Assembly (NCBI GenBank): GCA_024276395.1
Contig: JAJRXH010000651.1
Coordinates: 1-5,501 of the forward strand
Length of the DNA: 5,501 bases
DNA from: an archaeon
GTDB lineage: Archaea; Asgardarchaeota; Heimdallarchaeia; Hodarchaeales; S146-22
Reading direction: 5' to 3'
Shown here one piece after another: positions 1 to 5,501 of this stretch. Made by a program: the position numbers and the translations under genes. Every line of letters starts with the position of its first letter. The stretch's first letter is position 1. The notes under the pieces were generated by a model. That model worked only from the letters and a program-made list of their open reading frames with translations. It was not told where the DNA came from and did not search any database.

Positions 1-133
1 CTTCCAAGATCGCAACATCAACTAGCGAAATCCCTTTTAGGAGGAGAAAGATTATCCAAATCCCGCCAAGAAAGAAAGCTCTGCTAAAGATGATGTAGGC
101 ATAAAATAGTCTCAAGTGTCCTCCCTCTGACAT
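1..133 (-). CDS. N-terminus of an MFS-type membrane transporter (partial, runs off left edge)
   Basis: Reading the minus strand from ATG at 133-131 gives 44 uninterrupted residues to the window edge. A short polar start (MSEGGH) is followed by LRLFYAYIIFSRAFFLGGIW and then IIFLLLKGISLVDVAILE. An aromatic first membrane helix, then a G-[IV]-[ST]-L-x-[DQ]-[VI]-x-[IL]-[LE] loop leading into helix 2, is typical of major facilitator superfamily proteins, which move small solutes across the cytoplasmic membrane. The substrate cannot be told from this fragment. The start is uncertain: ATG 133 has no ribosome binding site, whereas TTG 115 lies 4 nt after a GGAGG (124-120), and the shorter form begins directly at the helix. 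The gene is divergent from the DUF998-like gene at 398. The other five frames of this stretch are also short and open, so the call rests on the membrane-helix pattern. It could be another polytopic membrane protein. Confidence 0.6.
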   Translation of the reverse strand, partial: MSEGGHLRLFYAYIIFSRAFFLGGIWIIFLLLKGISLVDVAILE

Positions 134-147
134 TCAAAAAAATGATG

Positions 148-158
148 AAAATTTTTAC
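148..158 (-). promoter_or_regulatory. Possible TATA box for the leftward MFS-type gene
   Basis: The minus strand reads GTAAAAATTTT here. An archaeal TATA box sits about 25 nt before the start of transcription, which would place that start near 128-133. The transcript would then be leaderless for ATG 133, or have a leader of about 15 nt that includes the GGAGG for TTG 115. AT-rich words are common in this gap, so this is tentative. Confidence 0.3.
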
Positions 159-176
159 AAATCAACAAGGACAGGT

Positions 177-280
177 TCATGAGGGCGAGTTATTCATTTG
201 TTCTTGAGGTATTTAAAGAAACGTGCTTTTTCTTTAAAGTGTTTTCTTAATCACGAGATAACTGAATAACTCTCTCATGA
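177..280. repeat. Nested inverted repeat in the divergent intergenic region
   Basis: Three perfect arm pairs share one centre. TCATGAG (177-183) pairs with CTCATGA (274-280). GAGTTATTCA (187-196) pairs with TGAATAACTC (263-272). TTTAAAGAAA (212-221) pairs with TTTCTTTAAA (229-238) around a 7-nt loop. That is 27 paired bases, with a small GGC/T bulge in the outer stem and larger unpaired segments between the middle and inner stems. The structure lies between the divergent MFS-type and DUF998-like genes. It could be a paired operator serving both promoters, a structured RNA, or a small mobile-element remnant. No coding frame explains it. The rest of the gap (281-385) shows only a repeated word ATGAGGAAA (277-285 and 372-380) and AT-rich stretches that might be a promoter near 300-315. 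Confidence 0.6.
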
Positions 281-385
281 GGAAAGGGGGCCTTTAGTAA
301 TAAATAGATTTATGTAGGTTATCAGTGGAATCAATTTTGGTAAGACTCACGCATCTAACCAGAACGATTTTATGAGGAAACATTT

Positions 386-390
386 GGAGG
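386..390 (+). promoter_or_regulatory. Ribosome binding site GGAGG for the DUF998-like gene
   Basis: GGAGG lies 7 nt before the ATG at 398. This fixes that start and shows that the transcript has a leader. Confidence 0.8.
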
Positions 391-397
391 AAGAAAT

Positions 398-1063
398 ATG
401 CAAATTTTTGACTCTTTCACTGAAGAACAGAGATCCATTCTTGCTGCTGTAGTTGGTATCATGGCCATTTTTACCTTGGTAGGTTTTGGATATCTTGCCT
501 ATTTAAATTCTCCAGATTACGATCCTGCCAGACATACCATTAGTAAGCTTGGCATTCAAACGTCAACTGGGGGATTGTATTTCACGATAGGAATGGTTGT
601 AGGAGGCTTGCTTCTCTTTTTATTTTTTTGGTTGTATGAGGATGTTTTTCCTTTTCATTCGAAACGAAGTTTTTTAAACAAGGAATTTACGTCATGGGGT
701 CATTTTCTTGCTAAGAATGGATGTTTTTTTCTAGTACTTGTTGGGTTATTCCCTGACCGTGGAGTTACAGTCATTCCACATTTCATTGCTGCTGCTGCGA
801 TGTTTACCTCCATTGGAATTGCTATTTTCGTTTGGAGCCTCACGATACTGGATGAATGTGGTCAAATCTTACCAGGCGCAAAGTTGATAGCTTTTTTTGG
901 CTTTTTCACGTGCTTCATTGCAATTCTCCATGGATTTTTTTCATCTCTGAAAATCCAGGGACCTATATGGCAAAAAATAGCAGTATTCTTTTACATCACG
1001 TGGTTCCTCATTTTTAATGTCTGGACTTGGAAAATAAGACCGATGATGACACTGTACGAGTAA
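398..1063 (+). CDS. DUF998-like integral membrane protein
   Basis: The product has 221 residues and about six membrane helices (roughly residues 15-36, 58-79, 102-118, 125-150, 160-182 and 190-212). Two spots match the DUF998 pattern. HTISKLG (46-52), after the first helix, corresponds to the usual H-x-[IL]-S-x-L-G. GLFPDRG followed by IPH (116-128) corresponds to the G-x-F-P...H segment before the next helix. Length and helix count are normal for the family, which has no established biochemical function; related proteins sit in the cytoplasmic membrane of archaea and bacteria. The start at 398 is supported by a GGAGG 7 nt upstream. The gene is followed after 76 nt by the Usp-like gene, which seems to have its own promoter, so co-transcription is not certain. 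It could instead belong to the related Frag1/DRAM/Sfk1 group. The family call is from pattern recognition only. Confidence 0.7.
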   Translation: MQIFDSFTEEQRSILAAVVGIMAIFTLVGFGYLAYLNSPDYDPARHTISKLGIQTSTGGLYFTIGMVVGGLLLFLFFWLYEDVFPFHSKRSFLNKEFTSWGHFLAKNGCFFLVLVGLFPDRGVTVIPHFIAAAAMFTSIGIAIFVWSLTILDECGQILPGAKLIAFFGFFTCFIAILHGFFSSLKIQGPIWQKIAVFFYITWFLIFNVWTWKIRPMMTLYE

Positions 1064-1111
1064 TTCTTCACGACAACACGACAGAGAACGGAATCATGTG
1101 CATGCAAGATC

Positions 1112-1120
1112 TTTTTAAAT
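1112..1120 (+). promoter_or_regulatory. TATA box for a leaderless Usp-like transcript
   Basis: TTTTTAAAT is centred about 24-25 nt before the GTG at 1140, the distance between an archaeal TATA box and the transcription start. No GGAGG-like site precedes 1140, so translation probably begins at or next to the first transcribed base. Downstream of the box, CTCACG (1125-1130) and CGTGAG (1139-1144) form an inverted repeat across the presumed start, where a repressor could sit. Confidence 0.5.
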
Positions 1121-1139
1121 TAACCTCACGAAAAAAGAC

Positions 1140-2138
1140 GTGAGAGAATTCATTCGGGTGACTCACGTGTTCGATTCGAAAAGTGCTCGAAAAGAAATAG
1201 AAAAGCATACTACTGAACTAGAAAGCTTGATTCCCATGCCAGTTTCATCACTTTTGCCAAGATTATCTCGAATTGCTATTTTGCTTGATCCCACTCCACG
1301 TTGCAAGGAAGCCATTCACATTGCCATGTTTCTTGCCGAACCTACAAAAGCTAGCATTGATGCTTACATCATTCTTGATCCCAAAAATGTAGAATTGTTT
1401 GGTGACTTATTACTGGAAAAAGAAGAAGATACCATTAAAGAAATCGGACAACTATTGCAAGAATGCAAGGCAACTTTTAACGTGCAAACCATTCGAAAAA
1501 ATCCTTTGGAAGCAGTTGACGAAATTCTCACGCAACGTCAATATGACCTCCTTATCATTCCTGCATTATATTCCGATGTGAAAACAGATTACACGCCAAC
1601 CATCATCAATATGAGACTCATCTGTGAACACGCCCTTGAACATCACAATCTTCCCCTTGCCATCGTCCCCAATCCCGAGGTAAGCATTGATCAATTAAGA
1701 AAACATATTGGATTTATCGTTCTTGATCCAGATGATGCAGATGCTCTAGAACAGACAGCGCTAGAACTCATCGACGCTACTGATTCTGAAATTAACATGT
1801 ACTTCATCGTCGACAAAGAACGCATTTCGCACCTTGATTATTTTGAAAAACACCCCGACGAGTTAGCAGATGCTATTCAAAGCGAATTAAAACTCCAGAA
1901 AACAAAAGCTGAGCAGGCTCAGGAACGGGCTAATAAGCGTCGCATCCCTAGTAAGTATGTCATCATTGACGAAAATATTGAGAATGAATTGAGCAAGCGA
2001 ATTAAAGAAGACCACGTTTATACATTGCTTGTTGCCATATCACCACCCGACTCGGCTAGTTATCAGTCCAGTCGCGTTCTAGAGATCATTAGACATTTAG
2101 ATTTTGTTGGTCTAATTCTCGTGTTTACCAAGAAATAA
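1140..2138 (+). CDS. Tandem UspA-like (universal stress protein fold) cytosolic protein
   Basis: The product has 332 residues, is soluble and has no signal peptide. After a charged N-terminus (1-40), two alpha/beta domains follow. Domain 1 (about 43-178) opens with strand RIAILLD (44-50), has a helix CKEAIHIAMFLAE and DLLIIP (136-141), and ends with the strand PLAIVP (172-177). Domain 2 (about 190-331) opens with GFIVLD (191-196) and ends with TLLVAIS (285-291) and GLILVF (324-329). Its middle (about 240-268) is a charged, Lys/Gln/Ala-rich helix. The order matches universal stress protein A domains, which bind ATP or other ligands and often dimerise. I cannot see the G-x2-G-x9-G-[ST] nucleotide loop in either half, so both look degenerate. 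GTG 1140 is the first start after an in-frame stop at 1116-1118; GTG 1158 is an alternative. The transporter follows after 32 nt, suggesting a regulatory partner for it, as Usp domains often accompany ion transporters. Confidence 0.65.
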   Translation: MREFIRVTHVFDSKSARKEIEKHTTELESLIPMPVSSLLPRLSRIAILLDPTPRCKEAIHIAMFLAEPTKASIDAYIILDPKNVELFGDLLLEKEEDTIKEIGQLLQECKATFNVQTIRKNPLEAVDEILTQRQYDLLIIPALYSDVKTDYTPTIINMRLICEHALEHHNLPLAIVPNPEVSIDQLRKHIGFIVLDPDDADALEQTALELIDATDSEINMYFIVDKERISHLDYFEKHPDELADAIQSELKLQKTKAEQAQERANKRRIPSKYVIIDENIENELSKRIKEDHVYTLLVAISPPDSASYQSSRVLEIIRHLDFVGLILVFTKK

Positions 2139-2158
2139 GGGATTCCCGAGATGAAAAT

Positions 2159-2163
2159 GGAGG
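2159..2163 (+). promoter_or_regulatory. Ribosome binding site GGAGG for the transporter
   Basis: GGAGG is 7 nt before ATG 2171 and 10 nt before ATG 2174, so either could be used and 2171 is the better spaced. The site lies inside a 7-codon mini-frame (ATG 2151 to TGA 2174) that overlaps the start as ATGA. I regard that as chance. Confidence 0.75.
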
Positions 2164-2170
2164 ATGCTAA

Positions 2171-3496
2171 ATGATGCTGGAAATCTTGTCAACGTCGATC
2201 ATGGGCCTAACGGTCCTACAATGGATCTTTATCATTCAAGTTCTGCTTACCATCCTACTCATCATCACAGAAAAATTCGACAAAACTCTGGTAATTCTAG
2301 TTAGTTCTTCCCTCACGGTTCTTCTCTTGAGATTTGGAATGGATGAAGATCCAGCAAAACTCATTTATGAAGATTTTTTAGATTTCCACACTCTTGTCCT
2401 CATCATTGGCCTGATGATCGTAGTTGAATCCATAAAAAATGAAGGTTTCTTTGATTATATTTCTCTCATGGCTGTAAGATTCACGAAAGGGGATCCTTTA
2501 AAGTTATTCATTGCTTTTGGTATCCTAGATGTTCTAATTTCAGCCTTCTTGGACAACGTTACTACCATCATCATTTTGGGTTCGTTAACCATTGTCATTT
2601 GTAAAAGATTAGAGTTAAATCCAACTCCCTTTATCATTTTTGAGGCATACTTGACAGGTGTTGCAGCTCTTTTAACACCTGTTGGTTCCGTACCAAACAT
2701 CATAATCAATAGCCAGGCCAACTTGTCTTTCTTGGAATTTTTGTCATGGATGCTGCCTTTAACATTAATTTCCGTTCTTGTCACGTACATTTACTTTCTG
2801 CTTCGATATGGGTCACAAATTAATGTAGACATACCTGAACATCTTCGCGAACCATTATTGCTAATCAGACCAAATTTAGCCCTTAAACATGAGAAAGTCA
2901 AAGCTCGTGCGTCAATAGCCATAATTACTCTTGTCCTAGGATTCATCTTAGCTGGGTTCATTGGGATCAGCATCGACTTGGTTGCCATGGTAGTCGCTGT
3001 TCTTGTCCTCATTTTCTTCAACTTGACACCAAAAGAAGGATTTAAGCACGTGAATTGGGATATGGTTTTTTTCTTTGCTGGATTGTTCGTCGTGATCGGT
3101 GGATTAGAATACTCAGAGGCTTTAGCACCTTTAGTTGATGCCTTGCAAGGTCTAATAGAGCATCAGCCTTTAATTGCTCTCTTGATCATCATTTTCATGG
3201 GTGGATTATTATCGGGCTTTTTGGATTCCATTCCCGTAGCGTTGATTCTGACGGAAATACTTGTCTTGACAAAAACACATGAGATCAGACTCTGGCTTAG
3301 TCTCGTTATTGCAACTAACATTGGAGGTGCACTGGCACCAATAGGAAGCGTTTCCGTTCTCATGGCCATTGAAATACTCCGAGACAATGGATATGATATT
3401 GGTCTCATCGAATACATCAAAGTTTCCTTTCCATTATTTGTAATTCTTAGTCTCATTGGAACAATATACATGTACTCAATTTTAATATTCACATAA
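2171..3496 (+). CDS. ArsB/NhaD-superfamily ion transporter (permease)
   Basis: The product has 441 residues, about 11-12 membrane helices, and the two-fold internal symmetry of the ArsB/NhaD/P-protein/CitMHS (IT) superfamily. Half 1 carries SAFLDNVTT (124-132), matching the S-A-x-L-D-N-x-x-[TA] re-entrant segment, then LLTPVGSVPNIII (167-179) in place of the usual GGxxTxxGDPPNIxI. Half 2 carries SGFLDSIPVALI (348-359) and TNIGGALAPIGSVSVLMA (382-399), the matching pair. A cytosolic loop at about 212-246 joins the halves. Family members exchange sodium for protons or move arsenite or anions across the cytoplasmic membrane. The substrate is not settled here, because the first-half GD is replaced by GS and the second half has LDS rather than LDN. 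Length is normal for the family (about 420-450). It lies 32 nt after the Usp-like gene, probably one operon. A strong GGAGG supports ATG 2171. Confidence 0.85.
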   Translation: MMLEILSTSIMGLTVLQWIFIIQVLLTILLIITEKFDKTLVILVSSSLTVLLLRFGMDEDPAKLIYEDFLDFHTLVLIIGLMIVVESIKNEGFFDYISLMAVRFTKGDPLKLFIAFGILDVLISAFLDNVTTIIILGSLTIVICKRLELNPTPFIIFEAYLTGVAALLTPVGSVPNIIINSQANLSFLEFLSWMLPLTLISVLVTYIYFLLRYGSQINVDIPEHLREPLLLIRPNLALKHEKVKARASIAIITLVLGFILAGFIGISIDLVAMVVAVLVLIFFNLTPKEGFKHVNWDMVFFFAGLFVVIGGLEYSEALAPLVDALQGLIEHQPLIALLIIIFMGGLLSGFLDSIPVALILTEILVLTKTHEIRLWLSLVIATNIGGALAPIGSVSVLMAIEILRDNGYDIGLIEYIKVSFPLFVILSLIGTIYMYSILIFT

Positions 3497-3572
3497 AAAA
3501 ATTAATGCAGCAACTAACGTCGAAGATAAAATAATGGATGTGACATCTAACAAAACAAGAAAAATAGTAAAA
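3495..3572 (-). terminator. T-tract terminator region for the leftward genes (convergent gap)
   Basis: On the minus strand, directly after the stop at 3573, come T4 (3572-3569), T5 (3564-3560), T4 (3555-3552) and, further on, T7 (3501-3495). Archaeal transcription ends at such oligo-T tracts without needing a hairpin. The plus strand of the gap is A-rich with no T-tract, so the end of the transporter transcript is not evident here. A 5-bp inverted repeat (GATGT-G-ACATC, 3537-3547) is too short to count as a terminator. Confidence 0.45.
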
Positions 3573-4028
3573 TCAGAACGATTCTATTTGATCCAGAAGG
3601 CGCTCAAGTTTTTCTGGATCCTCGAGTAATCGTGAAAGTTGTTCCAATTTCTCAGGTGGAAGATCAAGAAATCGTGAAAGCACGGCCCTTCTACGTTCGT
3701 CCATACCTTCCAGTGCGGCCAACACGATCTTTCGTTGTTCGGGATCCATACCTTCCAAGATGCGTGCAATGATCTTACTATCTTCTGGCGGTACATCCCA
3801 AGCTTGGAGTACTTTTCTTACAACCATCGTGCTACTCATCCGTAATTCCTCCCTAATAATATTATCAATAACTTGTTTTATAAATGACGTTTCTGATCCA
3901 GATGGTAGGATGAGACGTCCCCATCCTAGTAAGAAGGCTATTTCATTTTCATCGTCTCGAAAAGAATGGACAGCCTCCTTGAAGCTTTCGCCCAATGTTC
4001 TAAAGGCACTTGTTGATGACGTAGCCAT
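3573..4028 (-). CDS. Unrecognised helical-repeat protein, 151-residue ORF (probably the C-terminal part of a broken gene)
   Basis: I do not recognise this protein. Residues 1-70 are mixed, mostly helical and soluble. Residues 72-145 form five tandem units of 14-16 residues, each roughly x-L-x-x-(G)-[MVL]-(D/P)-P-E-x4-[IL]: LQAWDVPPEDSKII, ARILEGMDPEQRKIV, LAALEGMDERRRAVL, SRFLDLPPEKLEQL and SRLLEDPEKLERLL. These predict a stack of short amphipathic helices, suited to protein binding. There is no membrane segment or visible catalytic motif. ATG 4028 has no ribosome binding site. A different, clearly coding-like frame runs into it from upstream, ending VGAPFVLGKLSW. One extra A in the AAAA run at 4037-4034 would join the two as VLGKTLMATSS. 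I therefore doubt that 4028 is the native start. An intact stand-alone gene overlapping its neighbour by about 90 bp is the alternative. Confidence 0.6.
   Translation of the reverse strand: MATSSTSAFRTLGESFKEAVHSFRDDENEIAFLLGWGRLILPSGSETSFIKQVIDNIIREELRMSSTMVVRKVLQAWDVPPEDSKIIARILEGMDPEQRKIVLAALEGMDERRRAVLSRFLDLPPEKLEQLSRLLEDPEKLERLLDQIESF
3594..3815 (-). repeat. Five tandem 14-16-residue coding repeats
   Basis: The units encode residues 72-145 of the 151-residue frame. Two adjacent units still share the 13-nt word TCCATACCTTCCA (plus strand 3700-3712 and 3745-3757), exactly 45 nt or 15 codons apart. This indicates growth by tandem duplication rather than chance similarity of helices. Confidence 0.6.
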
Positions 4029-4246
4029 GAGAGTTTTCCGAGAACAAAAGGAGCACCAACTGTCACGTAAGAGGATGACGGTAGTTCTATTGGCAACCCA
4101 TCTTCTAAAGAGAGAATGTCAACGTGATGATCTCTTGCAAGAAGTAAATCATCCTTGCTTGGTGATAAAATGGATAATAAAGCGTCATGAACTCGTTCCT
4201 CAGGCTCGTGATACTTTCTTCTTCGTGGAAGCTTAGCAGCAACTCT

Positions 4247-4534
4247 TTATAGGCCCCAACCCCTATAAGTATTCATCTTGTAGATGTCATCGGGATTAAC
4301 TTCCACGGTCAAATCCAGGAAAAAAAGTCTTGGATCATCATCCCAATTTTCAGACTGATAGATTCTATCTGGAATCTTTTTAGGAAATATTTCACTAGAG
4401 ATTTCACGCATTCCAGTTATCGGCAGAAGTTGGGCAAGCGTGATGCGAGCTGCCTCTCTGTGCTTGTTGAATAATTTATGAAATAGATCTTCCTTTAGAG
4501 AAATCTTCCGTTTATTGTCCGGTATTCTCAACAA
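4247..4534 (-). CDS. Hypothetical 95-residue ORF (fragment of the broken gene)
   Basis: This is an open frame from TTG 4534 (or TTG 4531, which is better spaced 5 nt after a GGAG at 4540-4537) to TAA 4249-4247. The product is soluble and charged: a helical N-terminus (KEDLFHKLFNKHREAARITL) is followed by a Pro- and acid-rich part with DDDPRLFFLDLTVEV. No family is recognised. It is unlikely to be a complete gene. Coding-like sequence in a neighbouring frame (NDNQIVVDHLEI) leads into it and would be in frame with one more T, and coding-like sequence follows its stop. It is listed separately because a gene caller would report it. The disrupted-gene entry gives my preferred reading. Confidence 0.4.
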   Translation of the reverse strand: MLRIPDNKRKISLKEDLFHKLFNKHREAARITLAQLLPITGMREISSEIFPKKIPDRIYQSENWDDDPRLFFLDLTVEVNPDDIYKMNTYRGWGL

Positions 4535-4619
4535 ATCTCCAAGTGATCAACAACAATTTGATTATCATTCAATGCTAACGGACATCAGAAAGTGCCATGG
4601 TAATTGTTTACGAGTAGGC

Positions 4620-5501
4620 CTAGGGTAGTGGTGGCATCTTGTCCAATTTGTTTCTTTTTTTCCAGTATTTTCCATAAAGAAATCCAGTCCTCGTTTTAGG
4701 TGGCATCTGGGCAAATTTTTCTAACCATTGATCTTCGATCAGCACGCTTTCATCAACAGCCATGGTCATGATTTGGTGAAGTTCATTTTCACTAATTTTT
4801 GAATTTCTTCTTAGTTGTTGAACATTTTCGACCCATTTTTTTTCATATTCATGTTGATCTGGCTGGATGACCTTGATTCTCGCGGGATAATCCTTGAGAA
4901 TGGCTCGATGGACTCGTTCATGACGCCACCAAAAGCTCTCTGAATCATAAGTGCCTTTAGGACTGGATCGAGTGAGAGGAGATGGGAGTTCTGTAAGGAA
5001 CAACGGTTTGAACAATGACGTGCATGGAGCAGATGTTGCGGTTGCCCAAACAGTGATGAAACTTTCTCCTAGATGCACGATCATCGAACTCGTTGATTGA
5101 GTTGGAACCGTGATGGGTTTGGCATGAATGCAGATGGATTCCATCGACCCCTTGGCGGGATGCCATCGTGGATTATCTGAATCATGTGTTCTAAGAACAG
5201 ACATCAAGAACAATTCATTGATGGTACCAGCTCGTTCTTTTAATTTTTCCGTGGTCTTGCATTGGCGCTTGTCTCCTTTTCCTCCCCACGTTCGAATGTC
5301 AGTAATACCAGCAGTGAAACACTTCTTGAAATCGAAATCAGAAGCATCACGACACCAGCCGTTCTCGATGGCATGCTCAAGTAATTGTGGATGAATTTTA
5401 TCGTAATGATTTCTGATGGTGAGGCAGTTCGAAATGGTGCGTATATCTTTTACTTTTTCAGCGATCCAAAAATGATCAGCTGTTTCAAGGATCCAAGCTT
5501 C
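4620..5501 (-). CDS. Secernin-like peptidase, family C69 (N-terminus beyond right edge)
   Basis: From the window edge, 293 residues are open to TAG 4620. The sequence follows eukaryotic secernins along its length. EAWILET and FWIAEKV (1-17) correspond to EAWVLET and YWAAEKV of human secernin-1. Then come HPQLLEHAIENGW, MSVLRTHD (about 100-107), ICIHA (123-127), TQSTSSM (134-140), ATSAPCTSLFKP (155-166) and the WWRHERVHR segment (191-199). Family C69 enzymes are N-terminal-nucleophile hydrolases using a cysteine near the start. That region, about 120-160 residues, lies outside the window, so activity cannot be judged. The C-terminal tail is basic (KYWKKRNKLDK) and somewhat longer than in the human protein. 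The frame has no ATG, GTG or TTG between the edge and TTG 5213, so a caller would wrongly begin the gene there; homology shows that it continues upstream. The gene probably forms an operon with the broken gene downstream. Confidence 0.85.
   Translation of the reverse strand, partial: EAWILETADHFWIAEKVKDIRTISNCLTIRNHYDKIHPQLLEHAIENGWCRDASDFDFKKCFTAGITDIRTWGGKGDKRQCKTTEKLKERAGTINELFLMSVLRTHDSDNPRWHPAKGSMESICIHAKPITVPTQSTSSMIVHLGESFITVWATATSAPCTSLFKPLFLTELPSPLTRSSPKGTYDSESFWWRHERVHRAILKDYPARIKVIQPDQHEYEKKWVENVQQLRRNSKISENELHQIMTMAVDESVLIEDQWLEKFAQMPPKTRTGFLYGKYWKKRNKLDKMPPLP

Larger units (their letters stand above)
3573..4598 (-). pseudogene. Frame-disrupted gene of unknown function (about 345 residues when restored)
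   Basis: The pieces lie in order on the minus strand. ATG 4598 begins MALSDVR and stops at TAG 4577-4575. The next frame reads LALNDNQIVVDHLEI (from 4576). Then comes the 95-residue frame (4534-4247). After TAA 4249-4247 a coding-like stretch without a start codon continues to about 4034 (KYHEPEERVHDALLSIL, VDILSLEDGLPIELPSS). Last is the 151-residue frame. Adding one base to the short runs at 4577-4578, 4533-4535, 4254-4257, 4260-4263, 4215-4217 and 4034-4037 yields one continuous protein (for example MNTYRGLGAYKELLLSFHEE). The TAA could instead be a single nonsense change, since the frame is the same on both sides. It starts 21 nt after the secernin stop, so it was probably its operon partner. 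This is either a decaying gene or an artefact of indel errors. No family is recognised. Confidence 0.6.

Noticed and set aside
283..295. AAAGG-GGG-CCTTT as a terminator or operator
   Set aside because: A 5-bp stem without a following T-tract is too weak to call.
1069..1083. CACGACA direct repeat after the DUF998-like gene
   Set aside because: There are two copies of seven bases only, with no further periodicity. It is not a CRISPR or iteron array.
2151..2174. A 7-codon mini-frame overlapping the transporter start (ATGA)
   Set aside because: It is very short, has no ribosome binding site of its own, and its sequence is largely explained by the GGAGG and the start codon.
2455..3492. Three minus-strand open frames opposite the transporter
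   Set aside because: They are Met- and Arg-rich translations of the complement of membrane-helix codons, without ribosome binding sites. They are shadows.
3760..4236. A 158-codon open frame on the plus strand
   Set aside because: It lies antisense to the broken gene and to the repeat protein, has an odd composition and no upstream ribosome binding site, and the minus-strand frames are far more protein-like. It is a shadow.
4247..4249. TAA inside coding-like sequence as a possible recoded codon
   Set aside because: Selenocysteine uses TGA and pyrrolysine uses TAG. No TAA recoding is expected, and several other frame breaks nearby favour gene damage or sequence error.
3573..4598. Programmed ribosomal frameshifting
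   Set aside because: At least four separate breaks would be needed, with no slippery heptamer plus downstream structure that I can see.
5128..5394. An 88-codon open frame on the plus strand
   Set aside because: It is fully antisense to the secernin frame, whose homology is clear.

Overview
This 5.5 kb window is AT-rich and gene-dense. I read it as archaeal. Strong GGAGG ribosome binding sites coexist with a TATA-like box (TTTTTAAAT) about 25 nt before a GTG codon with no ribosome binding site, the pattern of a leaderless archaeal transcript. The mix of a DUF998-like membrane protein, tandem UspA-like domains, an ArsB/NhaD-type permease and a secernin-like peptidase would fit an Asgard or another euryarchaeal-grade genome, but the lineage is inference only.

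Left part (1-397): the minus strand carries the first 38-44 codons of an MFS-type transporter that runs off the left edge. It is divergent from the next gene. The 264 bp between them hold a large nested inverted repeat (177-280).

Centre (398-3496, plus strand): a DUF998-like six-helix membrane protein is followed by a probable two-gene operon. The first gene encodes a soluble protein with two degenerate UspA-like domains, probably from a leaderless GTG start. Thirty-two nt later, behind a GGAGG site, comes a 441-residue ArsB/NhaD-superfamily ion transporter. The likely logic is a cytosolic nucleotide-fold or stress-sensing partner encoded with the ion or organic-anion permease it serves.

Right part (3573-5501, minus strand): transcription converges on a 76-bp gap. 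The upstream gene is the C-terminal two thirds of a secernin (peptidase family C69). It is open to the right edge, although its first recognisable start codon is an internal TTG at 5213. Twenty-one nt after its stop begins an unrecognised gene broken into several reading frames (4598-3573). Its pieces are an 8-codon opening, a 95-residue ORF, a startless coding-like stretch interrupted by TAA, and a 151-residue ORF ending in tandem 14-16-residue helical repeats. One-base insertions at short homopolymer runs would restore a single protein of about 345 residues, so this is either a decaying gene or an assembly with indel errors.

I found no tRNA, rRNA, CRISPR array or insertion sequence. I did not find a convincing new defence or mobile system. 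The points most worth a second look are the broken repeat-protein gene, the Usp-permease pair and the intergenic inverted repeat.
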